Shown: positions 24,992-32,763 of the stretch, piece by piece
Numbering within the stretch: the first letter of the stretch is position 1
Layout of the letters: each line of letters begins with the position of its first letter
From: an uncultured Clostridia bacterium
GTDB taxonomy: Bacteria > Bacillota > Clostridia > Oscillospirales > Acutalibacteraceae
Reading direction: 5' to 3'
Assembly (NCBI GenBank): GCA_947630285.1
Contig: CANRHD010000015.1
Location: forward strand, 1-54,719
Length of the DNA: 54,719 nucleotides
Program-made: the position numbers and the translations under genes
The notes under the pieces: model-generated
Told to the model about the DNA's origin: nothing
Seen by the model: only the letters and a program-made list of their open reading frames with translations
The model's database searches: none

Positions 24992-26737
24992 ATGAAGACG
25001 AAGTTAAAAGAAAACAACGGATTTGCTATTGTTTCCGTGCTTTTCTTGCTTGTTGTGCTTTCTATGATGGCTACGGCTATGTTCCTGTATAGTATAACGA
25101 GCCTCAGATCCGTTCGCTATCTTTCGGACAGGAAAAAGGCCGAATATCTTGCACAGGCAGGCGTAGAGTCCGCTTCATACGCCTTTCAGCTTGCCGTTAA
25201 AAGTCAGGAAACTGCCGCCAAGGACCTTATAGTACAGACGGTGAACGAGGGCGACATAATTAATTCCAATAAGGTCTATATGGTCTACAAGGACGGCGCA
25301 TATAGTTATGTTGAAGATGTAAGCTCATATAAAGACGATGAAATAATCGGCTATTATGAGGTTGAAATAGAAAGCAAACCCATGAAAATCGTTCAAAAGG
25401 CAATTAAGAACGACAAGACCGCCGGTAGCTTGAGCTCCCCCTCCGGTACGGAAGCTTCGTTTAAGCAGTACCTTGTAGAGATAAGCGAGGGTCAGCGTGT
25501 GTTTACCGCCACGGGTCACGCTTATAAAAATAACGCAACAGCCAGAAAAAAGGCTTATATTTCCGAACCTTCGCAGGGCTTGGGAAGATTTTATGACGCC
25601 GAAACGGGCATTATAGACGCAAGCCTCAGCGGCGGCAGCAAAACCCTTACCTATACCGACGCAAACGGCAATACCGAGACACAATCCGTACCCGTTGCGA
25701 CAAACTCGGCTTATTCCGTACTCGGCGAATACAAAACGGCGTCTCAGTTTACCATTAATTACTCGCTTTTTGAGAATGTGCCTATTCTTAATAAGTTCTT
25801 AGCAACTGCCGGCAGTATTCCTATTCCTGTTCCGGGCGGCAGCCGTACAATCCCGATACTTATGGGCTTTACCTCGGGAAATATGATACTTAACAGCCCC
25901 AAATCGGGCGAGATTAAATTTAAAGAAAATCAGGATAATATGGTGGCGCTTATAGGCGAAACCAACCTGTTCGTAAACTCAAATGTAGATGTAACCCCCT
26001 CAATGTCAAAGTTTAACACGCTTTTCCTCAGGGGTAACAACATAGTTATAGGCGGCGACATTGAAATGTATGTTTACGGCTTCCAAAAGCTGAAGCTGTT
26101 TCAGGGCCTGTCTAATCTTGTTACGGCGTTTGGCCAAAGGTATGCTTTGGGAAGCGTTGTTATCGGAACTCCCAATCCCGAAACCTCTACAAATACCGAC
26201 CCGGTAAACAACAACAATATTTACCGTGCCAAGGTCTTTAAACTCAACGAAAGCACGGGCGTTTACGAAAAGGAAAAGGAAGTAAACGGCTACGGGAAAT
26301 GCGGCAAGGTGTTCTTCGGCGGCGATGTTTTCGTCAATGTTGAGATACCAAATGTCGGCACCTACAGGTACAAGGTATTTTCCTCGGGCGACACCTATTA
26401 TTTCGATGATGATTTGCCTGCATACGAGGGCGGACCTGTAGGCTACGGCATAGATTTGTTCAAGTATTTTGTAGACAATGCGGTTGCCTCCGGCAAATAC
26501 ACGGAAAATGTCAACGAAAGGCTCGGTCAGATTATGGCTCTCTACTATTCGGGTACGGGCAAAGCGCCGACAAGCTATGTAACGGGTGTAGAAAACTCGG
26601 AGGGAAAACCCACAGGCGTTATAACATATAATGCAATGAGAAAGATTGATATGGATAAATTCGGTCAGGACACATACGCTTCGCTTATTCCGCCCGACGC
26701 AACGGACGCAACCTCGCTGAAGTGGATTTTGGCTTGA
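24992..26737 (+). CDS. PilX-like minor pilin, large
   Basis: A 581-residue pilin-like protein. A short positive leader ends in NNG; cleavage would expose F11 at the start of a hydrophobic helix (FAIVSVLFLLVVLSMMATAMF), followed by the amphipathic segment KKAEYLAQAGVESASYAFQLA typical of PilX/GspK-type minor pilins. Position +5 is serine, not glutamate, as seen in initiating tip pilins of the GspK/PilX kind. The large C-terminal domain, about 500 residues, is not recognised and is rich in Gly, Asn, Thr. It probably sits at the pilus tip with the two following gene products. Confidence 0.7.
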   Translation: MKTKLKENNGFAIVSVLFLLVVLSMMATAMFLYSITSLRSVRYLSDRKKAEYLAQAGVESASYAFQLAVKSQETAAKDLIVQTVNEGDIINSNKVYMVYKDGAYSYVEDVSSYKDDEIIGYYEVEIESKPMKIVQKAIKNDKTAGSLSSPSGTEASFKQYLVEISEGQRVFTATGHAYKNNATARKKAYISEPSQGLGRFYDAETGIIDASLSGGSKTLTYTDANGNTETQSVPVATNSAYSVLGEYKTASQFTINYSLFENVPILNKFLATAGSIPIPVPGGSRTIPILMGFTSGNMILNSPKSGEIKFKENQDNMVALIGETNLFVNSNVDVTPSMSKFNTLFLRGNNIVIGGDIEMYVYGFQKLKLFQGLSNLVTAFGQRYALGSVVIGTPNPETSTNTDPVNNNNIYRAKVFKLNESTGVYEKEKEVNGYGKCGKVFFGGDVFVNVEIPNVGTYRYKVFSSGDTYYFDDDLPAYEGGPVGYGIDLFKYFVDNAVASGKYTENVNERLGQIMALYYSGTGKAPTSYVTGVENSEGKPTGVITYNAMRKIDMDKFGQDTYASLIPPDATDATSLKWILA

Positions 26738-26771
26738 CGCACGGAAAAACATTGAAAAAGGAGGAAACTTT

Positions 26772-29700
26772 ATGAAACGCAGTAAAGGCATTTTGAGCTC
26801 GGTCAAGGGCATGACGCTTAGCGAAATTTTGGTCGCTATGGCCTTAATTGTACTTATCATTATGGTATTTACGCCGGCATTTTTGAGCTATTATCAAAAC
26901 ATACGCACAGCCGGGCAGGTAACGCAGAAAACTTATGAAAGAGCCAGCCTTATGGAACGCCTTGTTGCAAATAAAGGCGACGGTAATGCCAAGGGCTATG
27001 AAACCGAGGTTACCGGAATCCCCCTTAAGCTTTCCTCCGCATCAGGTTCGGCTATGGTTGACTTCTCCACAGCCGATTACGGCGATATAAAGGGCCGTGT
27101 AATTTTGGAAAGCCCCAACAGACAGGACTCCTATGCGACTTTCTACACCGAGAGCGCAAGCAATACCATGATTTGTTTCCCGTCTGTTCTTACCGACGAC
27201 TTCCTTACAAAGGATATAGTCGTTGCGCCCAAGGGTTTTAAATTTGACGACAAGGCATTTAATAAGGAAAATAAATCCGGCTTTCACTTTGAGGTTTACA
27301 ATACAGATTCCTCGGGCAGTCAGGTAAAGGTTGATACCAAATACTATGATATTGCCCCGAAAGACGACGGTAACGGCGCAAAGGTTGCGGTGTTTACCTT
27401 TAAGGGCGCAAACAATACAATCAGCTTTGAAAACTCGCCCCTTTATATTAAATATTGCGACGATAACGGCGCAAAGTACGACGTAAAGGTCGAAATAGGC
27501 GCTCCCGAAATAATAATGGTCGGCGAAAAGAACTCGGACGGCAAGTATTATTACTATGTAACCAAGGGCGTTGACACCGAAACAGGCGAAATGGAAATAC
27601 TCGCAAAGCAGATGAAAGGCCAGAACGGCGAGGAGAACTATGCGCTTAAATCCGCCATGAACGATGTCGAGTGGGTCGAAAAAGGCAGAGGCGACAACGG
27701 CTCGGGCGGAGTAAACGATTACGGCTATTATATAATGGGCGGCGACGCAGGCCAGGTAAGAAGGTTTTGGAGAAACGAGACTACGGGAAACTATTACTGG
27801 GGCGGCGACAACCTTATAAACTATGACCGCTACGCCTATGTTAATAATAAGGGTGCGGCGCAGTCCGGCGCAAAGGAAACGCTTACACCCACGCTCACAA
27901 CACAGGCTATGTTTAAGTCAATATTCCGTTCGAGTCAGGATATTGTAGAGGCAAACGGAAGAAAGATAAACGAATTGTTCAAGTCCGAAAAGATATCTTT
28001 GTTCAATTATCAGGCTTTGACCTCCAACTATTACACCGCCAATGTAAATAACGGCGACGAGTATTACACCACGCTTTCCGGAGCGGTAAAAATAAAAAAC
28101 TGGGCGGGCAACAAATACGAGTACTACGGCCCTTCGTCAAAATCAAACAAAGATGAATCCGTAAACAACATAGCGTGGCTCACGGGCGGAAACGCCAAGG
28201 CGTCTAAGCTTAACAGAGAGGGCTATATAGAGGCAACGGGCTATGAGTATAAGGACGACCCGTCGCTTATTACCATTACCTCGGTCGGCGCTATTCAGAT
28301 AAACACATCTAACCCGAATTATTACCAATCACAGGATAAGACTGTGTTCAATAACGATGTCTATCCCACAAAGTCTTACACGCTTTACTGCGGATATATT
28401 CCCGCCGTTATAGACGCTTGGGCATGGAAAACCGCAAATATCGGCGGCTGGAAAGCATGGGTGCATGTAGGAACTTACGGAGTAGGCTTCAGCAGCGTAT
28501 ATGATTCCTGGGTGCCCACGGGCAAATTCGGCGGTATATATACAACCACCACTACGCTCCCGAAAGATAATTTCGGCAGCACAAGCTATAGGGACCTTTT
28601 AAGATACTGCGACGAAAAATCCGGGGATAAGGACAGCTTATATCCTTTCCCGAGCAAAAGCAGTACAACCTACTATTACAAGGCAGGTCAGACAACAAAC
28701 GGAGTGCTTGCCACGGGTATAGCGCTTCCTGCACAGGGTAACGACTACTATGTTACGGGCGGCAAGGAAGTCGATATTACAATGGGTTATCTTTCGCACC
28801 CGTTCGCAATTTCGCTTGACGACCCCGAAATCCCGATAATTAAGGGCTTAACGGGTTCCGACTATTTCTTTGAAAAGTTTAACGGCATAAGCGGTAAGTT
28901 TGACCACAGCTTCTTCTCGGGCGGACTAAGGGACAATGTTACAATGCTCGATGTTAAGAGCTTCCACGACGACCTCACGGGCAACAATGTTTCCCTTGCG
29001 GTAGGCTATACGCTTAGCTATATGTTCGCAGACTATGACTATTGTACCCGTATAAATCAGGTATATAACACAGGTATCGTATATATCCGCGCCACGGGCG
29101 ACGGTACGGAAAATGACGACGCAGGTAACCTCGCTTCCGGCAAGGGCTGGTCGCTTAAAAAGGAAACCAATGTGTTCCACCAGTTCTACGGCACGGATCA
29201 GTACACCGGCGAGGACGGAAAGAACGCTATTAACGGCTGGAATACAAAATACCACAGAAATTACTTCAACATTTCGTCCGATTCAAATAAAGCTCCGCAG
29301 TCCGGCTATTCGCCGAATGTTACGGAGGGAAACGCTCAGTACGGTACAAACAGCCACCCGTTGGCGCAGACCGAATGTACCACCTGTAACTGGGGTACTA
29401 CGGGCGACGGCAAACCGCAGGCAATGTGGGGAACTGCCAACGGAACGCTTATGAGCTGGTTCTACGATCAGGAAAATGTTAAGAACTCAAAAATAACCTC
29501 CGTTAAGAAAGAGTTTGAAAACTACACCTGGTACAAGAAAATAGGCTCAAGCAAGGGCAATGAATTTTACGACAACACCACCGTAAGCGCAGGAAAGGCT
29601 GATAAATTCGGCTTCATCTCGACCCTTACAAGGATTAACGATGTCTGCTGTGCCGACGATGTTTGGGTAGCGGTCGGCAACCAGTCAACCGACAAGGATA

Positions 29701-30161
29701 TTTCGCCTACCAATGTTTGCGCCCCCGGCGGTACGCTCGATAACGGAGCAACTTGGAAGCCCTACAGCGGCTACGGCGAGCATGCGTCCTATGTCAATGT
29801 TAAGTATTGCGTTGACCGGACTAACAGCGTATATTACTGGAAAGCCGTTAAGATTGCCGACAGCGACAATGTAAATATCGTTCAGGTTTCGTACAATCAG
29901 GGCGTTTGGTACGCTTTCGGTTATATTGATACAAACAGAAACGGCCAAAACGACGCAGACGAAAACGCCGTTATCTACTGGTCAAAGAACCCGACCGATT
30001 CTTGGAACTTCTGCAAAACAAAAACAAACGCAAAATCAGACGAGTATATCCAAAACGAAAAAGGCGATGTAACGACAGCCGCTTTGGTATTCGACGAAGA
30101 TACGGGCGAGTTTGATACGGTTGAGGTCGGCGGAATTAACTCTGCCGCAAGCCAGGGATAA
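26772..30161 (+). CDS. Giant type IV pilin-like protein (candidate tip adhesin)
   Basis: A 1129-residue protein with a true class III prepilin leader. Cleavage after G13 leaves MTLSEILVAMALIVLIIMVF with glutamate at +5, a pilin helix. The rest, over 1000 residues, would be outside the cell: aromatic and Gly/Asn/Tyr-rich, with WVAVGNQ... and VWYAFGYID... segments near the C-terminus that resemble BNR/sialidase-like propeller strands. A calcium loop DTNRNGQNDADE at about 1053-1064 has the EF-hand spacing (D1, N3, N5, G6, D9, E12). Usual pilins are 120-200 residues. A tip adhesin or carbohydrate-binding function is inferred. GGAGG precedes the ATG. Confidence 0.72.
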   Translation: MKRSKGILSSVKGMTLSEILVAMALIVLIIMVFTPAFLSYYQNIRTAGQVTQKTYERASLMERLVANKGDGNAKGYETEVTGIPLKLSSASGSAMVDFSTADYGDIKGRVILESPNRQDSYATFYTESASNTMICFPSVLTDDFLTKDIVVAPKGFKFDDKAFNKENKSGFHFEVYNTDSSGSQVKVDTKYYDIAPKDDGNGAKVAVFTFKGANNTISFENSPLYIKYCDDNGAKYDVKVEIGAPEIIMVGEKNSDGKYYYYVTKGVDTETGEMEILAKQMKGQNGEENYALKSAMNDVEWVEKGRGDNGSGGVNDYGYYIMGGDAGQVRRFWRNETTGNYYWGGDNLINYDRYAYVNNKGAAQSGAKETLTPTLTTQAMFKSIFRSSQDIVEANGRKINELFKSEKISLFNYQALTSNYYTANVNNGDEYYTTLSGAVKIKNWAGNKYEYYGPSSKSNKDESVNNIAWLTGGNAKASKLNREGYIEATGYEYKDDPSLITITSVGAIQINTSNPNYYQSQDKTVFNNDVYPTKSYTLYCGYIPAVIDAWAWKTANIGGWKAWVHVGTYGVGFSSVYDSWVPTGKFGGIYTTTTTLPKDNFGSTSYRDLLRYCDEKSGDKDSLYPFPSKSSTTYYYKAGQTTNGVLATGIALPAQGNDYYVTGGKEVDITMGYLSHPFAISLDDPEIPIIKGLTGSDYFFEKFNGISGKFDHSFFSGGLRDNVTMLDVKSFHDDLTGNNVSLAVGYTLSYMFADYDYCTRINQVYNTGIVYIRATGDGTENDDAGNLASGKGWSLKKETNVFHQFYGTDQYTGEDGKNAINGWNTKYHRNYFNISSDSNKAPQSGYSPNVTEGNAQYGTNSHPLAQTECTTCNWGTTGDGKPQAMWGTANGTLMSWFYDQENVKNSKITSVKKEFENYTWYKKIGSSKGNEFYDNTTVSAGKADKFGFISTLTRINDVCCADDVWVAVGNQSTDKDISPTNVCAPGGTLDNGATWKPYSGYGEHASYVNVKYCVDRTNSVYYWKAVKIADSDNVNIVQVSYNQGVWYAFGYIDTNRNGQNDADENAVIYWSKNPTDSWNFCKTKTNAKSDEYIQNEKGDVTTAALVFDEDTGEFDTVEVGGINSAASQG

Positions 30162-30201
30162 AATTTCCGCAGTGCTCATTTTGTGAATGGAGGGCAAGGT
30201 A

Positions 30202-31353
30202 ATGTTTAAGATATTCGGTAAAATGAAAAGCGATAAACGGGGCTTTACTTTGGTTGAGCTTATGATTGTCCTTGCCCTTATGGGACTTGTAGGTGTGCTT
30301 ATCGGCCAGCTCATGGGCTCAATTTGGAAAAAGTACCGAATGGTTGAAGAGCGTTATATAGTTCAAACCGAGGTTCAGGCGATAATGGGCGCATTTCAGG
30401 CGGACGCAAGCACGGGTTCGCTTGCCACGGCGACAAATGTCGATTTGTTCTATGCCGACCCCGAGCTTGTAAAGACTAACAAGAGCTTTGCCGCCTGCCC
30501 CGAGCTCGGCACTTTCCAGGAAAATGACGACGGCTCGCTGTTTTTCCCGAGCAGGGCGGAGGATACTACCGAAAAAATCTATACCTACCTTTTTGTTTAC
30601 AATGATTATTTCTATGTTTTAAACGGCGGAACCGATACCGCATACAGGTTTAAGTTTACCGATGAAGCTAAGGTCAACATAAATTACGAGGTTTCGGTTG
30701 ACGCCTTTGAAAAAGACGAAAACAATGTAGAAAAGGAAACAAGCACCGAGCCGCACAATTATTTGCCCAGGGGCGTAACGATTACCGTTAAAAACGCTCC
30801 CGACGCCGGCTTCAATTATGCTCTGCACACATCGTTTTCGCTTAAAAATACCGAGGATACCAACTCGGAGCTTAATATGAACAACAAAACAACATATGCC
30901 CTTACAAACAGCTATGTTGCCGGATATACAAAGGGAGAGCTTCCGAATTTCCCCAATGTTACGGACACAACGGGCGGCAAGGGGGTTTATGTCGGCGAAA
31001 GCGGCAGTACCTATCCCTACTTGCAGGAAGCGGCAAGCATAATCAAGTACATTTCGCTTTATAACTATAACTTCGGCTCACCCACGGGCAGTTCCGGGGA
31101 AATGAATGTCGGCACGGATTGCAGTATCAGCTTCCTTATGGCCGGCAACAGGATCGGCGAGGGCGTTAAATCCACGCTCCGTTCGTTCAGGGACGGCGTA
31201 CTCAGGGACAACAGTCTGGGCGAAATGATAATTGAAAAGTATTACAGTTGGTCCCCTGCCATAATCGAAAAGACGAACGAAAGCCCTGCGCTGAAAAAAG
31301 CGTTGACCTATGCGGTTGAGGGCACGGCGTACCTTATAGAGATGGCAAAATAA
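30202..31353 (+). CDS. PilW-like prepilin with N-terminal methylation motif
   Basis: A 383-residue prepilin: leader ending KRG, cleavage before F15, glutamate at +5 (FTLVELMIVLALMGLVG), then a pilin helix and an external domain of about 330 residues of unknown fold. ATG at 30202 is chosen because GGAGGG ends seven bases before it; the ATG at 30187 lies upstream of that site. Size and order (after PilX-like and the giant protein) fit a PilW/GspJ-type minor pilin. Last gene before the operon terminator. Confidence 0.75.
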   Translation: MFKIFGKMKSDKRGFTLVELMIVLALMGLVGVLIGQLMGSIWKKYRMVEERYIVQTEVQAIMGAFQADASTGSLATATNVDLFYADPELVKTNKSFAACPELGTFQENDDGSLFFPSRAEDTTEKIYTYLFVYNDYFYVLNGGTDTAYRFKFTDEAKVNINYEVSVDAFEKDENNVEKETSTEPHNYLPRGVTITVKNAPDAGFNYALHTSFSLKNTEDTNSELNMNNKTTYALTNSYVAGYTKGELPNFPNVTDTTGGKGVYVGESGSTYPYLQEAASIIKYISLYNYNFGSPTGSSGEMNVGTDCSISFLMAGNRIGEGVKSTLRSFRDGVLRDNSLGEMIIEKYYSWSPAIIEKTNESPALKKALTYAVEGTAYLIEMAK

Positions 31354-31397
31354 TATTGACAGTTTGTTTTTTTCATAATTTAATCCTTTCTGAAGGG

Positions 31398-31437
31398 CAG
31401 CGCCTTGTCGGTAATCGGCAGGGCGTTGTTCTTTTTT
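31398..31437 (+). terminator. Terminator of the pilus operon
   Basis: Seven-pair stem CAGCGCC/GGCGTTG with one G-U pair, 17-base loop, then TTC and six T; 45 bases past the stop codon at 31353. Confidence 0.8.
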
Positions 31438-31485
31438 GCAATATAAAAACGGGCTTTTAAATCAGTGCAAATCCCCTGTAAATGC

Positions 31486-31514
31486 TTGACAAATGTTTAA
31501 CATATGAATATAAT
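31486..31514 (+). promoter_or_regulatory. Consensus promoter of the first small pilin gene
   Basis: Perfect TTGACA (31486-31491), 17-base spacer, perfect TATAAT (31509-31514). The leader to the ATG is about 68 bases. Confidence 0.85.
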
Positions 31515-31588
31515 AGTACTGTTAAGATGTACGGAAAATTCACACTTTTTAAACGAAATCGGAACGCATTTCGGTTGGGGGAAATTAT

Positions 31589-32005
31589 ATGAGAAAATTA
31601 AAGGAAAAAAACGGCTTTACTCTTGTTGAATTGATGATAGTTGTGGTTATTCTCGGCATACTTGTAGCCATAGCCGTGCCGATATATAACGCCTGTGCAT
31701 CAAGCGCCAGAAAAAATGCCTGCCGCAATAATATGAAAGTTATTCAAAAGGCGGCAACGCAGTATCTCATTAATAACGAAGATGACGGAATTTACAGCAT
31801 ATTTACCGCAAATGCCGGCGGCGGCACAACAAGCTCTGTGGTAATTAAGTCTGCCGAGGAGGCAAAAGAGGCGTTTTCAAGGGGATTTTTAATTTTCTTT
31901 GAGGGCGGAGAAGTGCCCGTGGACGAAAATGAATCCTATACCGTTTCAATAAATGAAGACAAAAACAGCATAAGCGTCAAATGCAGTAACGAGGACCATA
32001 ATTGA
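31589..32005 (+). CDS. Small type IV pilin (PilA-like), copy 1
   Basis: A 138-residue type IVa pilin. The leader MRKLKEKNG is cut before F10; glutamate is at +5, followed by the conserved VELMIVVVILGILVAIAVP helix. Two cysteines lie near residues 35-45 and one near the C-terminus, offering a disulphide loop. The head domain is otherwise unlike copy 2 (32211) although the first 30 residues are nearly identical. GGGGGAA precedes the ATG. Own promoter and probably monocistronic. Major or accessory pilin. Confidence 0.9.
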   Translation: MRKLKEKNGFTLVELMIVVVILGILVAIAVPIYNACASSARKNACRNNMKVIQKAATQYLINNEDDGIYSIFTANAGGGTTSSVVIKSAEEAKEAFSRGFLIFFEGGEVPVDENESYTVSINEDKNSISVKCSNEDHN

Positions 32006-32075
32006 TAAATATTTAGAAAATTAAACGGTTTTTTAGAAAAATTTAAAAATTTTTTACATTTTTTAATAAAAGTAC

Positions 32076-32104
32076 TTTACAAAAAGAAATATGTAGTATA
32101 TAAT
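32076..32104 (+). promoter_or_regulatory. Strong promoter of the second small pilin gene
   Basis: TTTACA at 32076-32081, 17-base spacer, perfect TATAAT at 32099-32104; the transcript leader is about 100 bases and holds two hairpins. Confidence 0.75.
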
Positions 32105-32110
32105 GGGTAC

Positions 32111-32177
32111 ATAAGAGTTACGGAATGTTCCCGAAGCTCTTATCCATTCTAAGGTGTTTTGGGATTTTTCAAAACAC
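32111..32177 (+). other. Two hairpins in the pilin mRNA leader
   Basis: ATAAGAG (32111-32117) pairs with CTCTTAT (32137-32143) at or near the 5' end of the transcript, and GTGTTTTG (32154-32161) pairs with CAAAACAC (32170-32177). The second ends 33 bases before the ATG and leaves the GGGAG site free. A 5' stem of this sort commonly protects abundant mRNAs; a regulatory role is possible. Confidence 0.55.
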
Positions 32178-32210
32178 ACAAAAAATTTTTTAAAAAGGGA
32201 GATTTTTACT

Positions 32211-32618
32211 ATGAGAAAACTTATGAGTAAAAAAGGTTTCACACTCGTTGAATTGATGATCGTTGTTGTTATCCTTGGTATCCTTGTTGCAGTAGCAGTG
32301 CCGATCTTCAACTCAGTAACAAAGAATGCAAGAAAGAAATCTTGCCAGGCTAACATGAGAGTTATCAAAGGTAACTTAGAGCAGTATCAGACAACCGGCG
32401 GCGATGACGGTGGAGAGGTTGTATTTGCTGAAGGCACAACAGACATGCAAAGTTCTAAGCCCGCAGCACTTATGAAGCTCTTTGATGGCGGCAAATTCCC
32501 CACCTGCCCGACAGAAGATGCAGCATATACAGTACAGGTTATTAATACAAGTGGAGTTATTTCCTTTAATGTTGCATGTACCAGCACAGAGGCTGCTGAC
32601 CACAACCCGGCGGCATAA
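32211..32618 (+). CDS. Major type IV pilin (PilA-like), copy 2
   Basis: A 135-residue type IVa pilin: leader MRKLMSKKG, cleavage before F10, glutamate at +5 and the helix VELMIVVVILGILVAVAVP. The head has cysteines near residues 44, 103 and 124. Codon choice differs from neighbours (many GCA/GCT, GTT, CTT, AAC), typical of a very highly expressed gene, and it has a strong promoter, a structured leader and a strong terminator. This is the best candidate for the major pilus subunit. The ATG at 32211 follows AAAGGGAG; a longer frame starting at 32154 lies within the leader hairpin. Confidence 0.92.
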   Translation: MRKLMSKKGFTLVELMIVVVILGILVAVAVPIFNSVTKNARKKSCQANMRVIKGNLEQYQTTGGDDGGEVVFAEGTTDMQSSKPAALMKLFDGGKFPTCPTEDAAYTVQVINTSGVISFNVACTSTEAADHNPAA

Positions 32619-32638
32619 CCAATATGTGAGTTAATTTA

Positions 32639-32668
32639 GAACAGAGGTTTCGGCCTCTGTTCTTTTTT
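32639..32668 (+). terminator. Terminator of the major pilin gene
   Basis: Nine-pair perfect stem GAACAGAGG/CCTCTGTTC, six-base loop, six T; 20 bases after the stop. Confidence 0.95.
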
Positions 32669-32692
32669 ACTGCGAAAAGGCCGCTTTACAGC

Positions 32693-32721
32693 TTGAAAAC
32701 ACAGTCAAAATATAGTATAAT
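32693..32721 (+). promoter_or_regulatory. Promoter of the yfhO-pilD unit
   Basis: TTGAAA at 32693-32698, 17-base spacer, perfect TATAAT at 32716-32721; 42 bases before the TTG start at 32764. Confidence 0.75.
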
Positions 32722-32763
32722 AATAAGCAAATAATTTCGCTATGGATTGAAAGGGGTATTTAA

